Shown here one piece after another: positions 16,177-24,805 of a DNA stretch of 64,000 nt (positions are counted from its first letter, which is position 1; each line of letters opens with the position of its first letter). Below the pieces are notes generated by a model that was not told the DNA's origin, did no database searches, and saw only the letters and a program-made list of their open reading frames with translations. The translations under genes were made by a program, and so were the position numbers. Source of the DNA: Fontivita pretiosa (GTDB lineage Bacteria; Planctomycetota; Phycisphaerae; Tepidisphaerales; Tepidisphaeraceae); contig NZ_CP191258.1 of assembly GCF_050410795.1 (NCBI RefSeq), positions 5,270,001 through 5,334,000 on the forward strand. The letters run 5' to 3'.

Positions 16177-17658
16177 CTACTCCCACCGCAACGCCTCGAC
16201 CGGATGCAGCCTCGCGGCGCGCATCGCCGGTACCAGTGCCCCGATCACCGACGCGATCACCGCCACGATCACGATCACCACCACTTCCGGCGGATTCATC
16301 GTGTTGGGAATGATGTCAAACGCATACACCTCCGGGTTCCACACCTGAACGCCCATCACCCGGCCCATCCACGTATGCAGCTCATTGATGTTGTGGACGA
16401 TCAGGTATCCGGCCAGCAGTCCCAGAGCGCTGCCGACGATCCCGATCGCCAGCCCGTAGCCCAGGAAGATCTGCGCCACTCCGCCGCTGGTCGCGCCCAC
16501 GCTTTTGATGATCCCGATGTCTTTGGTCTTCTCCACCACGATCATGTAGAAGATGCAGAAGATCAGGAAAATCGCCACGATGCTGATGATCCCGAACAGG
16601 AACGTCACCAGCACCTTTTCCTTCTCGACGGCGCCGATGAACTTGGCGTTCTGCTGTTGCCAGGTCTTGACCACAACCGGATCCATCGCAAACTCCATCT
16701 CCTTTTCCGCCATCACATCATCGACGATGCGGGCGATTTTTTCCCTGGCGGCCCACAGGTCTGCGCCAGGTTTAAGCCCCACACGAATCTCGGTCGTGCG
16801 CGCCGGCTCGATGATCGTTCGCCCGGTCGTTGCGTCGGTCACCGTCTGTTCGTCCATCCGCAGGTCTTTCTGAAGCACGTCGAACGGAACGTACACCGTG
16901 CTGGAATCGTACTGCCAGACCTTCGTGCGGCTGTCGTCCACGATCCAGTAGGCGCGCTCGACCTTGTCGCTCACGTCCAGCGACGCCGATTCATCCGACA
17001 ATCCCAGCACCCCCAGCTTCACCCATGCCCGATACAGACCTTCGGGGCGCTCGATCTGGCCCTTCTCGTTCTTGCCGATCCCCACGACCCCGGCGCCGAC
17101 GATCATCCCCGGCCAGCGGGCAACGTCCACCTTCGCATCAGGCATGAGCCTTCTGTAAAACTCCGGCGGATAGGGCTTGTCGAATGTCGCCGGCGCCTGG
17201 GCGCGCTTCAGCAGGTCGGCGCGCTCGGCGGGAGTGGTCCGCGGGTCGTTGGCCAGCTCGATGAGCTGTTCGTACTGCCGGTGCAGCGACCTGCGAAAGC
17301 CGGTGATGTTCTGGATCTTCTCCAGCGGCAGGCCGATCACCTGAACCCCGTCGCGGATGCTGTTATTGATGTTGACCAGTCCGAAGGTCTGGAGCGTCGG
17401 CGCCGCCGCCGACACTTCCGGAAGCTGCTCGATCCGCTCGATCATCTGCTGATAGTACGGAAATCCCGTAAGCGATCGTCGCGAGATCACAATGTCGCCG
17501 GTGATGTCGTGAAACGACTCCTTGAACATCCGCAGCCATCCGCCCATCACGGAGATGACCACCAGCACCATCGCCGTACAGAGCATCACTGCGATCAGCG
17601 AAACCCACGCGATGCGGCGTTTGCGGAGGTATTTGAGAATGAGGTGGAGTTTGTACAT
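16177..17658 (-). CDS. lolC: Lipoprotein-releasing ABC transporter permease (LolC/E-type)
   Basis: 493 residues, somewhat longer than the usual LolC/E (about 400-415). One N-terminal membrane span (about 17-40), a large periplasmic MacB-like domain, then three C-terminal spans (about 360-385, 405-430, 455-480) of the FtsX family. The C-terminal ALVPAMRAARLHPVEALRWE is the typical FtsX-family end motif. It would work with the downstream LolD in releasing lipoproteins. Only one permease is present, so a homodimeric (LolF-like) arrangement is possible. Symbol by family; LolE cannot be excluded. Confidence 0.85.
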   Translation of the reverse strand: MYKLHLILKYLRKRRIAWVSLIAVMLCTAMVLVVISVMGGWLRMFKESFHDITGDIVISRRSLTGFPYYQQMIERIEQLPEVSAAAPTLQTFGLVNINNSIRDGVQVIGLPLEKIQNITGFRRSLHRQYEQLIELANDPRTTPAERADLLKRAQAPATFDKPYPPEFYRRLMPDAKVDVARWPGMIVGAGVVGIGKNEKGQIERPEGLYRAWVKLGVLGLSDESASLDVSDKVERAYWIVDDSRTKVWQYDSSTVYVPFDVLQKDLRMDEQTVTDATTGRTIIEPARTTEIRVGLKPGADLWAAREKIARIVDDVMAEKEMEFAMDPVVVKTWQQQNAKFIGAVEKEKVLVTFLFGIISIVAIFLIFCIFYMIVVEKTKDIGIIKSVGATSGGVAQIFLGYGLAIGIVGSALGLLAGYLIVHNINELHTWMGRVMGVQVWNPEVYAFDIIPNTMNPPEVVVIVIVAVIASVIGALVPAMRAARLHPVEALRWE

Positions 17659-17661
17659 CGA

Positions 17662-17859
17662 TCAATGGACCGAACTCAGTCGGTGATGGCAAGTTCGCGT
17701 CGCAATCCCCGCTTCACGAGCTGACTCAACAGCGGCTTCTTCACTGCTCAGCGGTCCTGGACGTGAAAAACACAGCGGTGTGTCAGACTCCCGGGTCGCC
17801 TCCGCCAATTCGGCGGCGGACACCCGGCCCCATCGCTGCCTGGGCTTTGGTTGTTTCAT
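17662..17859 (-). CDS. Doubtful small ORF, possibly a broken antitoxin-like gene
   Basis: 65 residues from an ATG with an acceptable SD (GAGGACGACG). The N-terminus, MKQPKPRQRWGRVSAAELAEATRESD, resembles the start of small planctomycete proteins that carry a CopG/RHH-like C-terminal region, but the second half here loses that character and the protein stops after about 65 residues. Another frame reads PLLSQLVKRGLRRELAITD over the same bases, which fits a frameshift. It ends 4 nt before the lolC start. Either a short real gene or a pseudogene remnant. Confidence 0.35.
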   Translation of the reverse strand: MKQPKPRQRWGRVSAAELAEATRESDTPLCFSRPGPLSSEEAAVESAREAGIATRTCHHRLSSVH

Positions 17860-17941
17860 CGTCGTCCTCGTTTGCGCCGGCGCAATTGCCGCTGCTCCGA
17901 TTCGGTCAACTCGCATGCATGGATGATCCGACTCGCCTCTT

Positions 17942-19540
17942 TCACGGGTCGCGCCCGTCCGGGCGCATCAGGGGGAACAGGATCACGTCCCGGATGCTCT
18001 GGGCGCCGGTGAACATCATCATCAGCCGGTCCACGCCCAAACCCATCCCGCCCGCGGGAGGCATGCCATATTTTAGGGCCGTCAGAAAGTCCTCATCGAC
18101 CCTGTGCTGCTCCTCCTTCTCCCCAACCTGATGCGCAAAATGCTCCCGCTGCTTGTCCGGGTCGTTCAGCTCGCTGTAGCCCGGCGAAATCTCCACCCCG
18201 TTGATCGCCAGCTCATACACGTCCGCAAAATACGGATCCTCCTGGTTCTCCCTCGCCAGCGGGATGATCACGCTGGGCACGTGCGTCACGAACGTCGGAT
18301 CGATCAGCGTCGGCTCGATCAGCTTCTCATACACCTCCACCAGTTGTTCGGCCGGCGTGTAGCCCAGGATCGGCATGTCCTTGGGGGCCGGCGACGTGGG
18401 TACTGGCCGCGCGCCCACGTCGAAGGTCGCCTTCTGACCCTTATGACGAAACTGCTCGATCAATTCGGGTTTGACCTGCTGCAACGGGCGCTTATCGAAC
18501 CGCCAGCCTGTCCGCTCCTCCACCAGATCAACCATTCGCACGCGTCGCCAGCGGTAGCCCGGCGGCTTGCTCGTGTCGCCCTCGAGGTTGATCTCGCGTC
18601 CGCTGGGGTGCCGGATCCGAAGCGTGCCGAACACGCTCTGGGCGATGTGGCAGATCATGCTTTCGACCAGTTCCGCCATCGTCTCCCACGAGCCATACGC
18701 CTCGTAGGCTTCCAGCATGGTGAACTCGGGGTTGTGCCGCGGGCTGATGCCCTCGTTGCGGAAGTTGCGATTCAGCTCGAAGATCCGGGAGAATCCCCCG
18801 ACCAGTAAGCGCTTTAGGTACAGTTCCGGCGCGATCCGCAGGTACAGATCGATGTCCAGCGCGTTGTGGTGGGTGACGAATGGCCGCGCCGCGGCTCCGC
18901 CGTGCAGCGGCTGCATCATCGGCGTCTCGACCTCCTCGAACCCGCGCCCGCGCAGGAAGTTGCGGATCTCCTCCACCACCCGGATCCGCAGCTTCATCGT
19001 CCGCATCACTTCCGGGTTGGCCCACAGGTCCACGTAACGCTGGCGATAACGCAGCTCCAGGTTCTCCAGCCCCTGCCACTTGGCCGGCGGGGGCAGAAGC
19101 GCCTTGGCGCCCAGCATCAGCGCCGTAGCCCAGATCGTGATCTCCCCGCGGTTGGTTGCGCCCAGCGGACCCTCCACGACGATCTGATCGCCCAGATCCA
19201 GCAGATTGCGTACCTGCCAGGCCCTGTCGTCCAGCCGCTTGCGGTCCAGCGCCACCTGCAAGTCGCCGCTTTCGTCCCGAAGGGTCAGAAAGCTCAGCTT
19301 GCCCATGTCGCGCTTGAGCATGATTCGCCCGGCCCCCTTGACCACCGGGCCCGAATCATGCCCCATTTCCGGGCGGTACGATGCCTTGATCTGGGCCAGT
19401 GGACGGATCCCGTCCGTACGCTGGCCGTACGGGTCCACTCCCAGCTCGCGCAGCTTCTGAAGCTTGGCCCGCCGCTCGCGCTCGTATTCGCTGATTCCCT
19501 CACTGCGGGGATTGTCCGACGATTCACTTGCTTCCTGCAT
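17942..19540 (-). CDS. lysS: Lysyl-tRNA synthetase, class II
   Basis: 532 residues; charges tRNA-Lys in the cytoplasm. An OB-fold anticodon-binding N-terminal domain (KLSFLTLRDESGDLQ...) is followed by the class II catalytic domain: motif 2 region FRNEGISPRHNPEFTMLE and motif 3 GMGLGVDRLMMMFTG. The C-terminus extends past the usual LFPLMRP end with DGRDP, encoded by an extragenic palindrome that also supplies the stop codon. The ATG at 19540 was chosen; the frame extends upstream without leader-like residues. It is divergent from the DUF1570 gene at 19652. Confidence 0.96.
   Translation of the reverse strand: MQEASESSDNPRSEGISEYERERRAKLQKLRELGVDPYGQRTDGIRPLAQIKASYRPEMGHDSGPVVKGAGRIMLKRDMGKLSFLTLRDESGDLQVALDRKRLDDRAWQVRNLLDLGDQIVVEGPLGATNRGEITIWATALMLGAKALLPPPAKWQGLENLELRYRQRYVDLWANPEVMRTMKLRIRVVEEIRNFLRGRGFEEVETPMMQPLHGGAAARPFVTHHNALDIDLYLRIAPELYLKRLLVGGFSRIFELNRNFRNEGISPRHNPEFTMLEAYEAYGSWETMAELVESMICHIAQSVFGTLRIRHPSGREINLEGDTSKPPGYRWRRVRMVDLVEERTGWRFDKRPLQQVKPELIEQFRHKGQKATFDVGARPVPTSPAPKDMPILGYTPAEQLVEVYEKLIEPTLIDPTFVTHVPSVIIPLARENQEDPYFADVYELAINGVEISPGYSELNDPDKQREHFAHQVGEKEEQHRVDEDFLTALKYGMPPAGGMGLGVDRLMMMFTGAQSIRDVILFPLMRPDGRDP
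17944..17958. repeat. Palindrome overlapping the lysS 3' end
   Basis: ACGGG-TCGCG-CCCGT at the very end of lysS: the minus-strand copy GACGGGCGCGACCCGTGA includes the last codons and the TGA. It belongs to the cacgggc-type palindrome family. Confidence 0.5.
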
Positions 19541-19651
19541 GGTCACCAACGCTGAGGCTAAAGTTGGACGATGATAATCCTGTAGCGTAAAAACGAAAGA
19601 CCCGAGGTACACAACGGCCACAGGGATCGCAAGGATACAAAGGCATTACCG

Positions 19652-20896
19652 ATGCAGTCATCGCAGAACCTTCGCGCTTTGATTCGCCGGGTGTGTGCCG
19701 TGTGTCTGCTGTGGCCGGTCTGCGCGTGGGCGCAGATGCGGACGCTTGATACGCCTCATTACCGCATCCACACCGACCTGGATAAGCGACTGGCGGAGGA
19801 TCTTGCCCTGCGGATGGAAGCGATGTACCGCGAGTACTCGCTTCGGCTGGCCAGCTTCGGCGCCGATACGCCCAACCAGAACCGCTTCCAGGTTTATCTT
19901 TTCACGCTTCGCAGCGACTATTCAGAGTTCACCGGAGATCGGCTGCCCAACACCGGCGGGGTCTTCATCCCCCGGCGAAACCTGCTCGCCGGCTTCCTCG
20001 AAGGCCAGGGACGCGACGGCCTGCGAAGAACCCTCCAGCACGAAGCCTTCCACCAGTTTGCCTATACCGTCATCGGCCCCAACCTGCCCGCCTGGCTGAA
20101 TGAGGGCATCGCGCAGGTCTTCGAGGAAGGACTCTGGACCGGCCGTCAGTTCATCATTGGACAGGTGCCCCCTCGACGCCTGCGGCAATTGCAGCACGAT
20201 CTGGCCAACCAGAATCTCATCGACTTCCGCAGGATCCTCACCATGACCGACCAGCAGTGGAATCAGGCACTGGCCGACCCTGCCCGCGCCGCGATCCACT
20301 ACAGTCAGGCCTGGGGCATGGTCCACTTCCTGGTCTTTGCCCCGGACGAATCCGGCCGGCCCAAGTACCGCGCCAGGCTGGTCGAGATGCTCAGGCTGCT
20401 GCATGCCGGGCACAGTGCGCCCGACGCCTTCGTCGCCGCCTTTTCCGACAACATTGACGGCTTCCAGGATCGCTTCGTGGAATACGCCCGAACGCTTCAG
20501 CCCACGCCCCAAGCCACTTTCCTGGAATATCAGCGCATTCTGGGCGACATGCTGGTGATGCTCGAAGCCAGAGAGCAGCGCTTTGAGGACGCGGTTCAGT
20601 TCCGCGACTACCTGATCGCCGGCGGACTGCGCCTGCGCTACAGCAAAGGCCAGGTCCAGTGGAGCACCGAGACCGACCCGCGAGTCTATTTCCTGGACGC
20701 CCAGGGGCGACTGATGAACTCCGAGCAGCTTCTGTTCAGCCCGCGTGGCGGCGCGCCTCTGCCCGACCTGATCGCCCGCCCCATCGATGGATTTCAGTTC
20801 CGCACGATCTTCCACTACGCCCCGACACCGCCCGCGAACAAAAGCGGCGCCCCCAACCGCCAGATCGAGCACGAGACGATCATCGAAAGCCGGTGA
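19652..20896 (+). CDS. DUF1570-type putative secreted zinc metalloprotease
   Basis: 414 residues. A signal peptide (about 1-27, ending AWA-QM) precedes a gluzincin-like domain: HEAFH with His130, Glu131 and His134, and a third-ligand candidate Glu151 in PAWLNEGIAQVFEEG. This HExxH plus WLNEG layout is that of the DUF1570 family, which is expanded in planctomycetes. The C-terminal third has no recognised domain. It probably acts in the periplasm or outside; the substrate is unknown. A second, lipoprotein member lies at 38911-39948. The start ATG has an AAGG sequence upstream. Confidence 0.78.
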   Translation: MQSSQNLRALIRRVCAVCLLWPVCAWAQMRTLDTPHYRIHTDLDKRLAEDLALRMEAMYREYSLRLASFGADTPNQNRFQVYLFTLRSDYSEFTGDRLPNTGGVFIPRRNLLAGFLEGQGRDGLRRTLQHEAFHQFAYTVIGPNLPAWLNEGIAQVFEEGLWTGRQFIIGQVPPRRLRQLQHDLANQNLIDFRRILTMTDQQWNQALADPARAAIHYSQAWGMVHFLVFAPDESGRPKYRARLVEMLRLLHAGHSAPDAFVAAFSDNIDGFQDRFVEYARTLQPTPQATFLEYQRILGDMLVMLEAREQRFEDAVQFRDYLIAGGLRLRYSKGQVQWSTETDPRVYFLDAQGRLMNSEQLLFSPRGGAPLPDLIARPIDGFQFRTIFHYAPTPPANKSGAPNRQIEHETIIESR

Positions 20897-20935
20897 GTTC
20901 CGCCCAGGCGATGTCCGCCGGGCCGCCAGCACGCA

Positions 20936-22624
20936 CTAACAGAAATAGGCCTTGATCGCATATTCGTGCAGCATGCGGTGTGCGTTGAAAAACGAGCCGT
21001 TGAGCGCGATGGCGTGGCGCATGACGTTCTGGAACCGTTCTCGATCCCGATAGAACTGCGGAATGACCACCTGTTCCAGCTTGTCGTACAGGGCGCGGGC
21101 ATCCCGTGACCGATCATCACCACCAGCGGGACTACCGCTGTCAATGGCCCAGCCGGTCACTCCCTCGACGTGTCCCTCGATCCACCAGCCGTCCAGGATG
21201 CTCAAGCTCGGCACGCCGTTGAGCGCCGCCTTCATTCCGCTGGTGCCCGAGGCTTCCAAAGGCGGCTGAGGCGTGTTCAGCCACACGTCCACGCCCGCCG
21301 TGATCAGCTTCGCCAGCTCCACATCGTAGTTTTCCATGTAGGCAACCTTGACGTGCGGGCGCAGCGCCTGCCCGGCCTGGATAACGCGCCGGATCAGCTC
21401 CTTGCCTTCATGATCCTGGGGATGGGCTTTGCCGGCGTAGACCACCTGCACGGGTCCAACCGACTGCGACATCTGCTTCAGTCTTTCCAGGTCGGTAAAC
21501 AGCAGGTCGGCGCGCTTGTAGGCCGTCGCACGCCGCGCAAAACCCAGCGTCAGCACGTCCATGTCCATTCCCTGATTGGTCCGCCGATTCACTTCCCCAA
21601 GCAGGCGGCGCTTGGCCTGCCGATGGGCTTCCCATAGCTGCGGCAGCGGGATGCTCCCGGCATAACGAAGGCTGAAGTTGTCCTGCCGCCAGCCCGGAAG
21701 GTAACGGTCGAACAACTGCTGTAGCGACGGCACCGTCCACGTGGCAGCATGCACGCCGTTAGTGATCGCATCGATGGCGTAGCCCGCGAACATCAGCCGG
21801 GACACTTCGCTGTGCTTCTTGGCCACGCCGTTGACGTAGCAGCTCAGGTTCAGTGCCAGATACGTGAGATTGAGCTGGCCGTCGCAGCACAGCACGTTCT
21901 TGAGCGCCTGCAATTCCGGACGATGCCCCAGCACACGGTCAACCATGTCCAGGGGAAACTTGTCGTGCCCTGCTGGCACGGGCGTGTGCGTGGTGAACAC
22001 GCACCGCTGCCGCACGGCCTCCAGGTCCTCCACGCTGGCCGCGGATCTGCCGGCCTTGCGCGCCTGCTCGCTGAGCAGCTCGAGCGTCAGCAGGGCGGCA
22101 TGCCCTTCGTTCATGTGGAATCGCGCCGGCTCCTCGTAACCCAGTGCGCGCAGCATCCGCACCCCGCCGATGCCGAGAATGATCTCCTGCGCCAGCCGGT
22201 AGCGGGCATCCCCGCCATACAGGTAATGCGTCAGCGTCCGGTCCGCCTCGCTGTTTTCAGGCAGGTCGGCATCCAAAAAGTAGACCGGCAGCTCAAAACC
22301 AGAGACTCCGCGCACCGTATACCGCCAGGCGCGCAGATGGATTGTCCGGCCCTCGATGGTCACACTCGCGCGCTGGGACTGCTCGCTTAGAAAGTCATCC
22401 ACTGGCCACTCGACAGGCTCTTCCCGCTGCCAGCCGCCGGGGTCCAGGCGCTGATGGAAGTAGCCCTTGCGATGCAGAAGACTGACGGCGATCAGAGGAA
22501 GCTTCAGATCTGCCGCCGCGCGAATCGTGTCGCCCGCCAGCGCCCCCAGGCCACCCGCATACGTGGGCATCCCGGCTTCCAGGGCAATCTCCATTGAGAA
22601 GTAGGCAATTGTGCCGCTACTCAT
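20936..22624 (-). CDS. glgP: Alpha-glucan (glycogen/maltodextrin) phosphorylase, short type
   Basis: 562 residues, shorter than classical glycogen phosphorylases (about 800). GT35 family; it matches the compact bacterial subtype that starts [20 protein letters not shown]. Recognisable motifs: [30 protein letters not shown] and [21 protein letters not shown] with the PLP-binding lysine at Lys465. It releases glucose-1-phosphate from alpha-1,4-glucans, so it supports glycogen or starch use. SD TGAGGATACCAC before the ATG. It stands alone on this strand and is convergent with the DUF1570 gene. Confidence 0.9.
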   Translation of the reverse strand: MSSGTIAYFSMEIALEAGMPTYAGGLGALAGDTIRAAADLKLPLIAVSLLHRKGYFHQRLDPGGWQREEPVEWPVDDFLSEQSQRASVTIEGRTIHLRAWRYTVRGVSGFELPVYFLDADLPENSEADRTLTHYLYGGDARYRLAQEIILGIGGVRMLRALGYEEPARFHMNEGHAALLTLELLSEQARKAGRSAASVEDLEAVRQRCVFTTHTPVPAGHDKFPLDMVDRVLGHRPELQALKNVLCCDGQLNLTYLALNLSCYVNGVAKKHSEVSRLMFAGYAIDAITNGVHAATWTVPSLQQLFDRYLPGWRQDNFSLRYAGSIPLPQLWEAHRQAKRRLLGEVNRRTNQGMDMDVLTLGFARRATAYKRADLLFTDLERLKQMSQSVGPVQVVYAGKAHPQDHEGKELIRRVIQAGQALRPHVKVAYMENYDVELAKLITAGVDVWLNTPQPPLEASGTSGMKAALNGVPSLSILDGWWIEGHVEGVTGWAIDSGSPAGGDDRSRDARALYDKLEQVVIPQFYRDRERFQNVMRHAIALNGSFFNAHRMLHEYAIKAYFC

Positions 22625-22711
22625 GTGGTATCCTCATCATAGATAACGACCAGTTGACGCGGCAGGTGCGCATTGTCCACGGAACCGGCCCTGTAGACCA
22701 GACCTTTGTGT

Positions 22712-22731
22712 CACGGGCGTCCTCGCCCGTG
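22712..22731. repeat. Extragenic palindrome (cacgggcg/cgcccgtg)
   Basis: CACGGGCG-TCCT-CGCCCGTG, an 8-bp perfect stem with a 4-nt loop, in the divergent spacer between glgP and folK. Nearly the same core occurs at 26079-26097. No T-tract follows. Confidence 0.6.
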
Positions 22732-22834
22732 CAAGCGCTATTCGCGCAGGCGATGGCATCGGTGGCACGCTCTTTGTGCGCTGCTTGGCGCAGCCAGAGG
22801 TTGTCTCTAGCATGGCCACAGAAGGACCGATCGT

Positions 22835-23332
22835 ATGCGGCTCAACTCTCAGATCACCGCGTACATCGCGCTGGGGGCCAACCTCGGCAATCGCCAACAG
22901 AACATCCGCAACGCCCTGAAGGCGCTGGCTGAAACCCCGGGCATCCAGATCACTCGCGTCTCCAGCCTGCTGGAAAACCCGGCCCAGGGAATGGGCGACC
23001 ACGCCCCGCCGTTCCTCAACGCCGTCGCCGAAATCCGTACCACACTGGGCTCGCACGCCCTGCTTCATCGCATGATCGAGATCGAACGATCGCTTGGCCG
23101 AGAGCGCAGCGCCGGCGCAAAGTGGACCCCCCGCCCGATCGACCTGGACCTGCTTCTCTACGGCGACCAGATCATCTCCAGCCAGGAGCTGATCGTCCCG
23201 CATCCGCTGATGCACGAGCGGCGGTTCGTGCTGGAACCGCTGTGTGAAATAGCCCCTGATGTCGTCCACCCCACTCTCCAGATGACCATCGCCGGACTTC
23301 TGGAAAGCCTGAACAAGGCGGGCAAGAGATGA
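22835..23332 (+). CDS. folK: 2-amino-4-hydroxy-6-hydroxymethyldihydropteridine pyrophosphokinase
   Basis: 165 residues, normal HPPK length. Signatures: YIALGANLGNRQQNI at the N-terminus and the family motif RWTPRPIDLDLLL-type (KWTPRPIDLDLLLYGD), followed by VPHPLMHERRFVLEPLCEIAPD. It transfers pyrophosphate from ATP to 6-hydroxymethyl-7,8-dihydropterin in folate synthesis, in the cytoplasm. A good SD (AAGGACCGATCGT) precedes the ATG. No other folate gene is near. Confidence 0.95.
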   Translation: MRLNSQITAYIALGANLGNRQQNIRNALKALAETPGIQITRVSSLLENPAQGMGDHAPPFLNAVAEIRTTLGSHALLHRMIEIERSLGRERSAGAKWTPRPIDLDLLLYGDQIISSQELIVPHPLMHERRFVLEPLCEIAPDVVHPTLQMTIAGLLESLNKAGKR

Positions 23333-23478
23333 GACACCAGCACCGTGACTTCAGCCAAGGCCCGCCACGATCCGCCGGCTGGTTCTGAAGAAAAACAACC
23401 TGCGGGAACCTGCATGCAGCGGCTGCGTCCAATCCGTTAATTCGTCACTCGACCGACACCCGCAAGAGGAGTCGAACC

Positions 23479-24768
23479 ATGAGACAAATCACCGGAGCTG
23501 GATCAGCAATGCTGGCGGCGCTGCTGCTTGGCGGCGTCGCGGTTTCCGCTGTGTGCTCACAGGAAACACCCCAACGCGCCGCGATCGCGCCAACCACAGC
23601 CCCCGCGACACAGCCGACGACCCGGCCTGTCCAGGCCAAGCCGCTCAGCGAAAACGCCAGCAGGGGACTGAACTGGCTTGCGCAGCAGCAGCTCGAAAAC
23701 GGCGGCTGGGGCGCCGGCGAGGAGTCGCAGCACATGCGTTCCAGCGGCCAGCAGATCGAACGCAGCGCTAATGTGGCCGACACGTCGGTGGCGTGCCTGG
23801 CGCTGCTGCGCAGCGGCAGCACGCCCAGCGATGGCCCCTACGCCACCCACATCCGCCGCGGCGTCGAGTTCGTCTGCGCTCACGTCGAGAAGGCCGACGC
23901 CGATTCCCTGTTTATCACCGACATCCGCAACACGCGGCTTCAGAGCAAACTCGGCACCTATGTCGATACCTTCGCCGCCGCTCTGCTCCTGGCGGAAGTC
24001 AAGGATCGCATGGGGGATCGAGTCCTGAACAAGCGGGTGCTGGCGGCGCTGGACAAGGTGATGGACAAGATCGAGAAGAACCAGCAGGCCGACGGGGGCT
24101 TCGCCAACGCCGGCTGGGCGCCGACGATCGCCCAGGGGCTGTGCAGCAAGGCGGTGAACCGCGCGATGCAGCGCGGGTATGCCGTCTCCGGTGATCTGAA
24201 GATGCGGACGGATCGCTACGCACAGAGCAACTTCCAGGCCGGCTCGGGCGCAGTGGCGATGGAAGGGGCGGCGGGCGTGGAGCTGTACGCCCGGGCGTCG
24301 AACGTCAACTCGCTTCAGGAAGCCGATGCCGCCAATCGGCTGGTCGAGGACCAGCTTCGGCAGATCGTCGCCGCCCCCGCCACTCGCCCCGCCGACGAAG
24401 TCGCCAAGGCCCAGGCGCAGCTCGTACAGATTCAGGAGAACCGCTCGCAGCTCGCCGCCGCCACGCAGGCGGTCGTCCAGCGCCTGGATGATCCGCAGTT
24501 CGTCGCCGGATTCGGCTCCAACGGCGGCGAGGAGTTCCTCAGCTACATGAACATTGGCGAGACACTGGTCGCCCAGGGCGGCCAGGCCTGGGAGAAATGG
24601 GACAAGCAGATGACCGAGAACCTCAACCGTATCCAGAATGACGACGGAAGCTGGAGCGGCCACCACTGCATCACTGGCAAGACATTCTGCACATCCAGCG
24701 CCCTGCTGGTGCTGATGGTCGATCGCGCCCCGCAGGCCGCCGCGTCGGGCGAGTTGAAGCAGCACTGA
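23479..24768 (+). CDS. Secreted prenyltransferase/squalene-cyclase-like repeat protein (first of pair)
   Basis: 429 residues. A signal peptide (about 1-27) and a Thr/Pro/Ala-rich linker precede an alpha/alpha-barrel-type region with QW-like repeats: LNWLAQQQLENGGWGAG, IEKNQQADGGFANAG and a C-terminal IQNDDGSWSGHHCITGKTFCTSSALLVLM. These resemble the repeats of squalene-hopene cyclases and prenyltransferase beta subunits, but the length is far below that of a cyclase and the location is extracytoplasmic, so it is not a hopanoid cyclase. Residues about 300-350 contain a Gln/Ala-rich helical insert. SD AGAGGAG before the ATG. A homologous gene follows 37 bp later. Confidence 0.75.
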   Translation: MRQITGAGSAMLAALLLGGVAVSAVCSQETPQRAAIAPTTAPATQPTTRPVQAKPLSENASRGLNWLAQQQLENGGWGAGEESQHMRSSGQQIERSANVADTSVACLALLRSGSTPSDGPYATHIRRGVEFVCAHVEKADADSLFITDIRNTRLQSKLGTYVDTFAAALLLAEVKDRMGDRVLNKRVLAALDKVMDKIEKNQQADGGFANAGWAPTIAQGLCSKAVNRAMQRGYAVSGDLKMRTDRYAQSNFQAGSGAVAMEGAAGVELYARASNVNSLQEADAANRLVEDQLRQIVAAPATRPADEVAKAQAQLVQIQENRSQLAAATQAVVQRLDDPQFVAGFGSNGGEEFLSYMNIGETLVAQGGQAWEKWDKQMTENLNRIQNDDGSWSGHHCITGKTFCTSSALLVLMVDRAPQAAASGELKQH

Positions 24769-24805
24769 CTCATCCGCGGATCGCGGTCATTTTTGAGCTG
24801 TGCAC

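Noticed and set aside
16204..17724. 506-codon plus-strand frame opposite lolC
   Set aside because: Antisense shadow with His/Asp-rich low-complexity translation.
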